Shown here in pieces: positions 34,493 through 42,803 of a stretch of DNA of 64,000 nucleotides (position 1 is its first letter; every line of letters starts with the position of its first letter). The stretch is taken from assembly GCA_022821145.1 (NCBI GenBank), contig JAJEEE010000031.1, forward strand, positions 1 to 64,000, read 5' to 3'. Below the pieces are notes generated by a model, which saw only the letters and a program-made list of their open reading frames with translations, was not told the origin of the DNA and ran no database searches. The position numbers were made by a program, and so were the translations under genes. Origin of the DNA: Acidobacteriota bacterium. Its GTDB lineage: Bacteria; Acidobacteriota; Terriglobia; 20CM-2-55-15.

Positions 34493-35353
34493 ATGAAGAC
34501 GGCAGCCGTACTGGCATGGGTCGCCGTCGTGCTGGCCGCATCCGGCGGCCTGGCGCAGGACGACGCCGACGCGGAAGACTGGACGCCCCTGTTCAACGGG
34601 CGGGATCTGGGCGCGTGGACCGTCAAGATTCGCGGGTACGAGGCTGGCGACAACTTCGGCGGCACGTTCCGCGTCGAGGACGGGTTGTTGACGGTCGGCT
34701 ACGACGCGTACGCGGCGTTCGACGACCGGTTCGGCCACATTTTCTTCCGGGAGCCGTACTCGCACTACCGGCTGATCGTCGAGTACCGGTTCACGGGCGA
34801 GTCCGTGCCCGGCGCGCCGGAGTGGGCGCGGCGCAACAGCGGCGTCATGCTGCACTCGCAGGCCCCGGAAACGATGCCCGCGGCCCAGAACTTTCCGGTT
34901 TCGGTCGAGGTGCAGTTCCTGGGCGGGTTCGGCGACGGACAACCCCGCTCCACCGCGAACATGTGCTCGCCAGGGACCCACATCGTCTACCAGGGCCGGT
35001 TCACGTCGACGCACTGCATCGAATCCGCGTCGGAGACCTACGACGGCGACCAGTGGGTGACGGTGGAGGTCCTGGTGCTGGGCAACGAACGGTTCGTCCA
35101 CTTCGTCAACGGGGACCCCGTCATGGAGTACGGGGGAACGACCGTCGGCGGCGGGGCCGTCGCAGGCCACCGGCCGGAGGCGAAGCCGGACGGCCACGCG
35201 TTGTCGGACGGCTACATCGCGCTCCAGAGCGAGGGGCACCCCATCGAGTTCCGCCGCGTCGAGTTGCTGAACCTGGAGGGCTGCATGGACCCGGCCGCCA
35301 CGAATTTCAGGTCGTACTACGTCGAGGCCGATCCCGAGGCTTGCCGGTACTGA
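34493..35353 (+). CDS. Exported DUF1080 (3-keto-disaccharide hydrolase family) protein
   Basis: AAAGGA nine bases before the ATG and a signal peptide (MKTAAVLAWVAVVLAASG) define the start. The mature protein is a DUF1080 lectin-like jelly roll: WTPLFNGRDLGAWTVKI at the start, RLIVEYRFTGESVPGAPEWA, then NSGVMLHSQAPE and GYIALQSEGHPIEFRRVELL at the end. The family includes 3-keto-glycoside hydrolases and carbohydrate-binding relatives. It carries an extra C-terminal tail, GCMDPAATNFRSYYVEADPE-ACRY, like the short GC-D-P-x-A-x-N repeats seen at the ends of marine surface proteins. It is transcribed alone. Confidence 0.9.
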   Translation: MKTAAVLAWVAVVLAASGGLAQDDADAEDWTPLFNGRDLGAWTVKIRGYEAGDNFGGTFRVEDGLLTVGYDAYAAFDDRFGHIFFREPYSHYRLIVEYRFTGESVPGAPEWARRNSGVMLHSQAPETMPAAQNFPVSVEVQFLGGFGDGQPRSTANMCSPGTHIVYQGRFTSTHCIESASETYDGDQWVTVEVLVLGNERFVHFVNGDPVMEYGGTTVGGGAVAGHRPEAKPDGHALSDGYIALQSEGHPIEFRRVELLNLEGCMDPAATNFRSYYVEADPEACRY

Positions 35354-35516
35354 GGCCGACGACTACGGCGCCGCGCAGCTCGCCGCCTGGTGGACACGGC
35401 GCAGCCCATCCGACCGACACGCCGCGCAGGCCGGAATCCGTCCACTGCTGTTCGAGTTATTCTCGGGCCGTTACGAAAAAGGGGTCGCTGCCGGTTGCAT
35501 CGAAGCTGAGTCTCGC

Positions 35517-37247
35517 TCAGGGTCCCTCGGCCAGAACCACCTCCGGTGCGATCCGGACCGCGTCCCCTTCGCGGATCTCCACGCGTGCGCCCTCGGATTC
35601 GATGCGGGCCCGGAGAACGGGGTCGAAATAGCCGTAGGGTTCGAGGCGCTCGAATGCCAGGATGCGGTACGCTCCCGGAGCGACGGCGCTCACGTGGAAA
35701 TACCCGGACTCGTCGGCGGTCACGGACCGGAATAGACGGGGGCTGTCGCGGTCCGGCCCCTCCGGGACGAGCACGATCCGGGCGTCGAAGTACGGCCCGT
35801 CGGCGTCGGCCACGATGCCCTCGACCGTGGCGCCATCACTTCCGAGGAGAATGTCCAGGCGCGTTCCCGGCTCCAGCACGTCGATGACGTCGCCGATGAC
35901 GGTCCGGTTGTCGAAGGTCATCCGCTTCACGTAATACGCATCGAGGTACGGCGCGTCGGCGCCGGCATAGGCGCGCACATCGACGCGGTAGCGTCCCGGT
36001 CGCACGCCTGCCGTCTCCCGGACCACCCGGACGCCGTGCTCGTTTTCCATCGGCCGGGTCCCGTGAGTCGACGTCCCGCGATCCAACCCGACGAGCTGGA
36101 CGGGCAGGCTGGACAAGTCGACCGCCGGATCGGCTTCGTCGAGCACCACGCGAATGGAAAACGATACACTCTCGGCATTCGAGATCGTCCCGGCGCTGTC
36201 AGCGAGGACGGGAAGCGTAACCTCCAAGTCTTCGCCGAAGACTTCGACCGGAAGGCTGGAGACTTGGACCGAAAGCGCAGATCGACCCGGTAGTAGCATC
36301 AGTTCGTACGAGCCGGGAGCGATATCGGGAAAGACGAACGACCCGTCGTCGCCGGTCTCCACCATTCGCGCCATTCCCGGCCCGGCCAATTCGGCGGGTA
36401 TGAGACCCACGCTGGCGCGTGTCTCCAGGGCCATTCCGACCAATCGTCCCCTGATCGACGCCGTTCGAGCCTCCGCCGCGCGGATGTCGACGCCGCTCCG
36501 AACCTGGCCGGCCCCGACCTCCACGCGAACCGCCTCCTCGCGGTCGAGAACCCCGGGATAGAACACCGGGGCATGCAGGCCCGACGGCGCGATATTCGGG
36601 TAGGTTCCCGGGCGGGTCACCAGCGTTCCGGGAACGTCGACGCTGATCAAGTATGCGTCCGGATCCAGTCCGAATAGACGGTATTCGCCGAGATCGTCGG
36701 TCCGGCCGGACTGGGCTCGCTCCAACCGGCGCGAACCGTCTTCGGAGTAGCGTTCACGCCACGCCTCCACGATCATCGCCGGGAGCGGCTCCGCGGCGCT
36801 GTCCCGGACACGTCCGGAGATCGTCGCCGCGCGAGTCAGGAGAAAACGGAGTTCGGTTTCCTCCCCCGCGGACAAGCGGACGACCGTCCCGGAGCCGCCG
36901 ATGTGCCGTGCCCCGTACGGCTGTCGTACGAATCCGGCGGCGCGCGCGACCACCCGATACCCGCCGGGCCGGTATCCCTCCAACCGGAATCGCCCGGCCG
37001 TGTCGGACCGCACTGTGCCGAGCGTCGATTCCGGATCGTCGAGAGGATGCACTTCGACGAGGGCGTTCGCCACGGGTTCGCCGCTGTCGCGGGACTGGAC
37101 CGTTCCCGTGATCACGGCGAGTACCGTAGGGTCCTGAGCGTGAGCGGCCGGCCCGACGAACACGCCCGGGCCGGCGATGGATACCATGCACACGACCCCG
37201 AACCGAAGGCGCAGCGCGGTCGTTCTCGCCGAGCGCGCGCCCGTCAT
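35517..37247 (-). CDS. Secreted carboxypeptidase-regulatory-like domain protein
   Basis: A signal peptide (RFGVVCMVSIAGPGVFVG) precedes a 576-residue chain of beta-sandwich domains. The first (GTVQSRDSGEPVANALVEVH, RFRLEGYRPGGYRVVARAAG) and the last (VEGIVADADGPYFDARIVLV, GYFHVSAVAPGAYRILAFER) are clear CarboxypepD_reg/CNA-B-like units; those between (TISGRVRDSAAEPLPAMIVE, ASIRGRLVGMALE) follow the same pattern. It overlaps its upstream paralogue by ATGA. No catalytic domain is present. Such proteins are structural surface or periplasmic components in Acidobacteriota; the role is unknown. Confidence 0.85.
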   Translation of the reverse strand: MTGARSARTTALRLRFGVVCMVSIAGPGVFVGPAAHAQDPTVLAVITGTVQSRDSGEPVANALVEVHPLDDPESTLGTVRSDTAGRFRLEGYRPGGYRVVARAAGFVRQPYGARHIGGSGTVVRLSAGEETELRFLLTRAATISGRVRDSAAEPLPAMIVEAWRERYSEDGSRRLERAQSGRTDDLGEYRLFGLDPDAYLISVDVPGTLVTRPGTYPNIAPSGLHAPVFYPGVLDREEAVRVEVGAGQVRSGVDIRAAEARTASIRGRLVGMALETRASVGLIPAELAGPGMARMVETGDDGSFVFPDIAPGSYELMLLPGRSALSVQVSSLPVEVFGEDLEVTLPVLADSAGTISNAESVSFSIRVVLDEADPAVDLSSLPVQLVGLDRGTSTHGTRPMENEHGVRVVRETAGVRPGRYRVDVRAYAGADAPYLDAYYVKRMTFDNRTVIGDVIDVLEPGTRLDILLGSDGATVEGIVADADGPYFDARIVLVPEGPDRDSPRLFRSVTADESGYFHVSAVAPGAYRILAFERLEPYGYFDPVLRARIESEGARVEIREGDAVRIAPEVVLAEGP

Positions 37248-38977
37248 CGGCCGGCTCCCCGGGGCGCGGCGCGAAGTGAAACGTCCGCCTCATCCCCTTC
37301 GCCGACGGTCAGCGCCTCGGTCCGATCCTCGGTGCGCGCGGCGAAACCGGGATCGAAATAGGCATTCTCGGCGAAGTCCAGGCCGGCCACGATGCGGTAT
37401 GTTCCGGGAGCCAAGCCGCCGAGTTCGAATCTCCCCCGAGCATCGGCCATGACCTGTCGGAAACGAGTCCGGCGGTCCGATCCCACGGGCGTGAGGACGA
37501 TCGACGCCCCGGGGACCCGGCCGCCGTCCCCGCCGACGACCTCACCCTCGATCCGAGCGACGTTCGGGCTGACCAAGAGGTCGAGCCTGGCGGGGCCTGC
37601 GATCTCGACGCGGTCCGGGTCGGCTTCGACGTCGTCGACGCGGACGCGTTTCAGGTAGCGGTCGCCCGGCTCGACGAGTTCGACGTTGTAGATCCCACGC
37701 GGGACATGTGCGAAGACGAACTCTCCGGTATCGCTGACCGTCACGCCCCTCAAGGGTCCCACCACGTCCCCTTCAACGTTGCGCAAACGGATTCCGGGCG
37801 GCTCCCGCGGCGTCGCCGTATCGGTCGCGAGCGAGTCCTCGGTGTAGACCCGCCCGTGAACCGCGTCGGCCGGTCCCAGCACGACGTCGATCCCGTCCAC
37901 GTGGTTGCGGACCTCGATGTTCATGCTCGTCCGAATCGCATACGGACGGCCGTCCGGGCCGCGCGATTCCGGAACGCTCGCTTCCGCAACGAGTCGATAC
38001 GATCCGGGGGCCACGTCGAGTATCTGGAACCGCCCGTCCGGACCGACGGGCGCCGAATACGCGACCGGGGAGTCGGATTGGCCGCTGATAACGAATGCGC
38101 CGATCACGTCGACCTGCGGACGAAGGGAGCCGGCAAGGAGATTCACGGTCGTGCGGACGTCGGCACCGATGCGAACATCGACTCGTCCGCGGAGGTTCCA
38201 GGCCTGGGCGGGACCCAGGCGGACGTTGACACCAGTCATCGTGTCGCCCGGGGCGAGGCGCAGCGGCTCGGCGGCGGCCCGAGAAGGCGTGCCCGGATAG
38301 TAGTGCGAGAGGTAGTTCCGGGCGGGCGGAACGTTCCAGGATCGAAAGGTACCGCCGGCGTTCCGGAGACCGGCCGCGGAAGACACGGCTTCCTCGGAGC
38401 GGACCGCTACGAGATACGCCCCGGGATCCAGCCAGAACAGCCGGTAGTCTCCCAGGTCGTTCGTCTCGGTGCGGGCGACGGCCTCGACGTACTCTCGGCC
38501 GTCGGCGTCGTAACCGATCCGAACCACCGCCACTTCAGCCCCCACGACGGGTCGGCCCTGCTCGTCGGCAACGTTGCCTGCAAGGCGCGCAGCGGGCTCA
38601 AGAGCGAACGAGAGTTCGCGCGTCTCGCCCGGTGCGAGCGTCAGCGGGGAGCCTGGACGGCCGGAAGCCGCGCCGCCGAATTCCGTCCTCACGTAGCCGT
38701 TCCGCGAAATCGTCACGTAGTGCGGGCCCGCCGGAAGGTCCGCGATTTCGAATCGGCCGCCGTTGTCGGTGAGCGCGGCGGCGCTGAGTTGGGCTGGATG
38801 GAGACCGTTCAGATCGTCGACGCGTCGGTCCGTGACCTGAACGGCCGCCCTGGGGAGGCTTCGACCGGTCACCCCGTCGACGACGATTCCGCGGACCGTG
38901 GCGGTTTCCGAAGGCGAGAGAGACAGAACCTGGAGCGCGGTCAGAAAAACGCCGGCGATTGACGTCAGGGTGAACAT
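37244..38977 (-). CDS. Secreted carboxypeptidase-regulatory-like domain protein (paralogue)
   Basis: I start at the ATG at 38977 (MFTLTSIAGVFLTALQVL), preceded by AGAGG at eight bases, rather than the GTG 36 bases further up whose GGGAG is too close. The 577-residue product again chains beta-sandwich domains: VRGIVVDGVTGRSLPRAAVQ, LAGNVADEQGRPVVGAEVAV, RIEGEVVGGDGGRVPGASIV and the closing RFELGGLAPGTYRIVAGLDF. Order and length match the downstream gene, with which it overlaps by ATGA, so the pair arose by tandem duplication and is co-translated. The 220 bases upstream, to the tannase-like stop, hold nothing I can support. Confidence 0.84.
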   Translation of the reverse strand: MFTLTSIAGVFLTALQVLSLSPSETATVRGIVVDGVTGRSLPRAAVQVTDRRVDDLNGLHPAQLSAAALTDNGGRFEIADLPAGPHYVTISRNGYVRTEFGGAASGRPGSPLTLAPGETRELSFALEPAARLAGNVADEQGRPVVGAEVAVVRIGYDADGREYVEAVARTETNDLGDYRLFWLDPGAYLVAVRSEEAVSSAAGLRNAGGTFRSWNVPPARNYLSHYYPGTPSRAAAEPLRLAPGDTMTGVNVRLGPAQAWNLRGRVDVRIGADVRTTVNLLAGSLRPQVDVIGAFVISGQSDSPVAYSAPVGPDGRFQILDVAPGSYRLVAEASVPESRGPDGRPYAIRTSMNIEVRNHVDGIDVVLGPADAVHGRVYTEDSLATDTATPREPPGIRLRNVEGDVVGPLRGVTVSDTGEFVFAHVPRGIYNVELVEPGDRYLKRVRVDDVEADPDRVEIAGPARLDLLVSPNVARIEGEVVGGDGGRVPGASIVLTPVGSDRRTRFRQVMADARGRFELGGLAPGTYRIVAGLDFAENAYFDPGFAARTEDRTEALTVGEGDEADVSLRAAPRGAGR

Positions 38978-39197
38978 CTGGACGCCTCTACGACAAAACG
39001 GACTCCGTAACACTCCCGGTCCGACGGACCCAGCCCTTCGTTCGAGTTCAGTTCACCACCGAACCGCCTCATGCGCGAGGTCTACGGCCATCCCGCACCG
39101 TTGACCAATCCAGGACGGACGACGAGACGGCCGCCGTGGCGTCCGCACGAGGAGACGATCGGAAAGCCCGAACTTGGCGGGCGTTCGACCGCGGGCC

Positions 39198-40694
39198 CTA
39201 CGGCGCCGCGCAGCTCCAGTTGGCGGCGTCGGCCAGGCTGCCGCTGCCGTCGTATCGCGCGTACTGCGGGTACGGGCACAGCGGCCGTGTCAGGCCGTTG
39301 CCCGGGTTCGACGCCATGATCCGGTCCGGGGCGGCGCCCTGCTCGCGCCACCGCTCCATCGTCGTGAGCGCGTCGAACGTGTTCGGGCCGGGCCCGCCGC
39401 CGCAGTGTCCCATGCCGGGCGCCATGAACAGGCGCATCCAGTCGTCCTGGTCCGCGCCCATTTCCTCCAGGACCGACTCGTAGTACGCCACGGTGTTCTC
39501 GGGCGTGATCGCCGTGTCGCGCCATCCCGTGTAGAGCAGCAGCTTGCCGCCGTGCCCCTGGAACCCCCGCAGATCGGGGTTGTCGGCGTCCACGAAGCCG
39601 ACCGCGGCGTCGATGACCGGCATGTCGCGGTCCAGGTCGAATTCGCGCCAGTCGTAGTTCTCGTCCTGGAAGCCCCAGATCCGGACCGTGTCCGATACCG
39701 TGGCGTTCTCGCCCATGCCCGGCATCGGCCGCATGGGATTGCCCAGCGCCTGGCCCGAGAAGATCATCTCCCCTCGGCTGTTCCGGACGCCGCCGTACCA
39801 GGTCTCGACGGACCGGAGCTGCGGCTCGGTCAGGCAGAGGCCGCCGCCGGCGCCCCCGCTCGCGTTCGAGCAGAGCAGGGACGCGAAGTCGAACGTGCAC
39901 TGGCGCGGATTGTTCAGGAACCCCTCGCCGAGCGTGTCGCACTGGTTCATGACCGCGTCAGACACGAATCCGGCCAGCTCTTCGGAAATAGCCTCGTCCG
40001 GGTTCCGGGCGACGCGGATGTTGCGCGCGACGCCGGCCGTGTGCATGTAGATGTGGCGGTTGGCCAGCGCGCCGGCGATGATGCCGTCGAAGTCGCCGGG
40101 ATAACGCTGGGCCGCCATCATGGCCTGCCGCCCCCCGGTGGAGCAGCCCTGGAAGTACGAATAGGCGAGCGGTTCGGCGTAGTGGGCGTCGATGACGCGC
40201 TTGGACTTGACCGTCATGTCGTGGACGGCGCGATAGGCGAAATCGACGATCTTCTCGGGATGGCCCAATCCGAACATGCCGCCGGGTCCGTCCTCGGCGT
40301 TCGAGTGACCCGTGTCCGTGCCCGCCGTGGCGTATCCGCGGCGGAGCGCCGCCTGCATGTTCCCGTAGCCCTGGATGGAGCCGGCGAACCCGCCGTTGCC
40401 CACGGCCAGGAACCGCCCGTTCCAGTCCTCGGCCGGCATCCACAGCTCCACGTTGATGCGGGAGTCGTCGGTGGGGGTCAGGACCATCCGCACGCGGCAA
40501 TGCGCGGGGATGGGTTCCGGCGTTCCGGCCGGCCCGCCCCGTCCCCGGCCGCCGCCCGGCCGGACGAAGGGCCCCTCGGGCACGCTGTCAGCCGTCGTGA
40601 TCGTGCCGTTCTCGATCGTGAACGACGTGAGGCTTTCGCACGGTGTCGTCTGAAAAGCCAGGGCCAGTGCGGCCGAGCCGATGATTCCTGTCAT
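39198..40694 (-). CDS. Tannase/feruloyl esterase family hydrolase
   Basis: GGAGG eight bases before the ATG supports the start; a signal-like leader follows (MTGIIGSAALALAFQ). The 498-residue enzyme has the full CS-D-HC signature of this family: nucleophile in QGCSTGGRQAMM (about 186), Asp in LLYTGWRDTAI (about 390) and His in GMGHCGGGPG (about 430), the two cysteines next to Ser and His forming the family's disulfide. It should cleave ester bonds of phenolic acids (tannins, feruloylated sugars or related esters) outside the cytoplasm. The conserved hypothetical gene 16 bases upstream is in the same operon. Confidence 0.93.
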   Translation of the reverse strand: MTGIIGSAALALAFQTTPCESLTSFTIENGTITTADSVPEGPFVRPGGGRGRGGPAGTPEPIPAHCRVRMVLTPTDDSRINVELWMPAEDWNGRFLAVGNGGFAGSIQGYGNMQAALRRGYATAGTDTGHSNAEDGPGGMFGLGHPEKIVDFAYRAVHDMTVKSKRVIDAHYAEPLAYSYFQGCSTGGRQAMMAAQRYPGDFDGIIAGALANRHIYMHTAGVARNIRVARNPDEAISEELAGFVSDAVMNQCDTLGEGFLNNPRQCTFDFASLLCSNASGGAGGGLCLTEPQLRSVETWYGGVRNSRGEMIFSGQALGNPMRPMPGMGENATVSDTVRIWGFQDENYDWREFDLDRDMPVIDAAVGFVDADNPDLRGFQGHGGKLLLYTGWRDTAITPENTVAYYESVLEEMGADQDDWMRLFMAPGMGHCGGGPGPNTFDALTTMERWREQGAAPDRIMASNPGNGLTRPLCPYPQYARYDGSGSLADAANWSCAAP

Positions 40695-40709
40695 TCCGGT
40701 GTCCTCCGT

Positions 40710-41570
40710 CTAGTCTTGCGAATCGCGTTCGGCCTGCCATTCTCGCAGCGTCCGGATGTACTCGGGCCGGGTCGTCTCGACGCCGCCCAGCGCGGCCTCG
40801 ACGGGTATGCCGTGGCGTTCGGCGAAGTCCGCCACGAACGGGTTCTCCCCCGGCAGGTAGTGCGGGACGTCGCCCTGTTCCCAACCGGCGACCTCGACCA
40901 CGTATTCGCACGGCCAGAGCCAGTTGCCGCCGGATTCCTCGTTCAGCCGGAACGACTGGCTCTTGACCATGGGCTCGGCCAGGAACACGGGATCGTCGGC
41001 GATGGTGATATGCGTCATCACGTCGCCGTGCCGGGCGAAGTACTCGATGAGCTCCATCCGGTCGCTCGAGGGCAGGCCGTTGCGCCGGTGCCAGCCCTGC
41101 TTGATATGCGTGGTGCGGACCCGCAGCTTGTCGCCCACCCATTCGCCCGTGGAGAAACCCATCCACGTGTGGGGCGCGTTTTCGGACGGGTGCGCGCGGC
41201 CGTCCATCCAGATCGTCCGCGACTGTTCGTACGTGCTGATGTACTGGTGGATCGCGATCAGTTCCTGCGAGGCCGGGTCGCGTTCTTCCCAGATCCTCAC
41301 GCGCAGCGGCCCGCGATAGATGTAGCCGACCGTGTGCACCTGGCATTGGTGCTCGGGCAGCGTGTAGCGGGCCGGGTCCCAGCTCAGCGCGAACTGCCGG
41401 CCGGCTTCGCTGATCGGCAGTCCCAGGAAGTCCGCCAGCGCCGGGCCGGGTCCGCGCTCGAGGCGGTCTTCCTGCCGCGGCGGCGACCAGTTGCCCGTCA
41501 GGTCGCGCTGCGCGGCGGCGGCGGGCGCCGCCAGGATGGCCAGGAAAACTATGAGCAACGTCGTGCGCAT
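40710..41570 (-). CDS. Exported conserved hypothetical protein, partner of the tannase-like gene
   Basis: After a signal peptide (MRTTLLIVFLAILAAPAAAA) this 286-residue protein begins QRDLTGNWSPPRQ and contains GEWVGDKLRVRTTHIKQGWH and VMTHITIADDPVFLAEPM. It shares with the gene at 20161-21027 the opening DLTG-W, the GxxxGDxLxVxT strand and the I-x-DP block, so both belong to one exported beta-rich family. It is 16 bases upstream of the tannase-like gene. A ligand-binding role for phenolic compounds is possible but unproven. Confidence 0.82.
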   Translation of the reverse strand: MRTTLLIVFLAILAAPAAAAQRDLTGNWSPPRQEDRLERGPGPALADFLGLPISEAGRQFALSWDPARYTLPEHQCQVHTVGYIYRGPLRVRIWEERDPASQELIAIHQYISTYEQSRTIWMDGRAHPSENAPHTWMGFSTGEWVGDKLRVRTTHIKQGWHRRNGLPSSDRMELIEYFARHGDVMTHITIADDPVFLAEPMVKSQSFRLNEESGGNWLWPCEYVVEVAGWEQGDVPHYLPGENPFVADFAERHGIPVEAALGGVETTRPEYIRTLREWQAERDSQD

Positions 41571-41689
41571 GGCATTCAGTCCGCCGTGATGGCGTTAACG
41601 GAGAATATAGACGATATGATCCGTTGTACAGAGTTGTCGCCACGCCGCGCATCGTCGTCGCGGCCTGTCGGCCACAACGGGAGACGCCC

Positions 41690-42688
41690 ATGCCACAGAG
41701 TCGACGAGACTTCCTGAAATCCACGGCCGCGGTGGGCCTTGCCTCCGCGACCGCCGGCGCGACGACGCGTTCCCAGGATCCGCCGGCCGCCGCCGGTTCC
41801 GCGCGAAGCGTTCGGACGCCCGTGCTCGAGATCGGCTACGAGGAGCACGGTGCCCCGGAAGGCGCCGCCGTCATTCTGCTGCACGGCTTTCCCTACGACA
41901 CGAGGTCGTTCGACGGGGTGGTCGGGCCGCTCGCCGACGCCGGACATCGCGTGCTCGTGCCGTACCTGCGCGGTTACGGGCCGACTCGATTCCTCGACCC
42001 CGCGGCCCCGCGAATGGCCGAGCAGGCCGCCATCGGGCAGGACCTGATCGATTTCGCCGACGCCCTCGGCATCGAGCGTTTCGCGGTGGCCGGATTCGAC
42101 TGGGGCAACCGCGCCGCCTGCGTGGCCGCCATCCTCGCGCCCGAGCGCATCGTCGGCCAGGTCGTCGTCGGCGGCTACTCCGTCCAGAACACGGTCGCGC
42201 CGAACCCGCCGATGCCGGCCCGGCAAGCGGCCCGGTTCTGGTACATGTGGTACTTCAACACCGAACCGGGCGCCCGGGCGCTCGAAGCGGACCGCCACGA
42301 CATCGTGCGGTATCTCTGGGACACGTGGTCGCCCGAATGGGAATACACCGACGCCGTCTACGAGCGTTCGGCGCCGTCGTTCGACAACCCGGACTTCGTT
42401 CCCGTCGTCGTCCACTCCTACCGGCACCGGCAGATGAACGCGCCCGGAGAGGCGCGGTTCCTCGACATCGAGCGCCGGCTCGCCGACCGCCCGCCCATCG
42501 AAGTGCCCGCCATCGTGTTGCGGGGCACGGCGAGCGGACTCGGCGGCCGGCCGTCTCCGGATCCGACCGCCGACCGGGCACGGTTTCCCAGGCTCGTCGC
42601 CCGCCGCATCGTGGAGGGCGCGGGGCACGATCTGCCGCGCCATCGGCCCGACGCCGTCGCCGACGCGCTGCTGGAGCTCGTCGGGTGA
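41690..42688 (+). CDS. Tat-exported alpha/beta hydrolase, epoxide hydrolase-like (Asp nucleophile)
   Basis: The start is the ATG at 41690, six bases after GGGAG, which opens a twin-arginine signal (SRRDFLKSTAAVGLASATAG). The 332-residue protein has HGFPYD for the oxyanion hole (about 64), a nucleophile elbow GFDWGN (about 135) with Asp in place of Ser, and a C-terminal His in GAGHDLPRHRP (about 309). Asp in a G-x-D-W-G elbow with HGxP is the mark of epoxide hydrolases and haloalkane dehalogenases. Export through Tat is unusual for that group. Divergent AT-rich hexamers (TATGAT 41615 on plus, TATATT 41609 on minus) probably drive this gene and the tannase operon. Confidence 0.88.
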   Translation: MPQSRRDFLKSTAAVGLASATAGATTRSQDPPAAAGSARSVRTPVLEIGYEEHGAPEGAAVILLHGFPYDTRSFDGVVGPLADAGHRVLVPYLRGYGPTRFLDPAAPRMAEQAAIGQDLIDFADALGIERFAVAGFDWGNRAACVAAILAPERIVGQVVVGGYSVQNTVAPNPPMPARQAARFWYMWYFNTEPGARALEADRHDIVRYLWDTWSPEWEYTDAVYERSAPSFDNPDFVPVVVHSYRHRQMNAPGEARFLDIERRLADRPPIEVPAIVLRGTASGLGGRPSPDPTADRARFPRLVARRIVEGAGHDLPRHRPDAVADALLELVG

Positions 42689-42738
42689 GCCGGCGTCCAC
42701 GGGGAACAGTTCGGGAATCTTCACGTGCGGGAAGAAAA

Positions 42739-42766
42739 CGGGCGCCAAATTGAACTTTGGCGCCCG
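42739..42766. terminator. Perfect 11-bp hairpin between the hydrolase and amidohydrolase genes
   Basis: CGGGCGCCAAA (42739-42749) pairs exactly with TTTGGCGCCCG (42756-42766) around a 6-nt loop. On the plus strand no T-run follows; on the minus strand the stem is followed by TTTTCTT. It may end the hydrolase transcript, or sit in the leader of the amidohydrolase whose ATG is 38 bases on. Confidence 0.5.
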
Positions 42767-42803
42767 GATCGACGGGCGTCATGACCCGCAGACAGGAGGC
42801 ACG

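Noticed and set aside
33389-35239. N-terminal extension of the ABC binding-protein ORF
   Set aside because: It is antisense to the DUF1080 gene; the lipoprotein signal at 34390 marks the true start.
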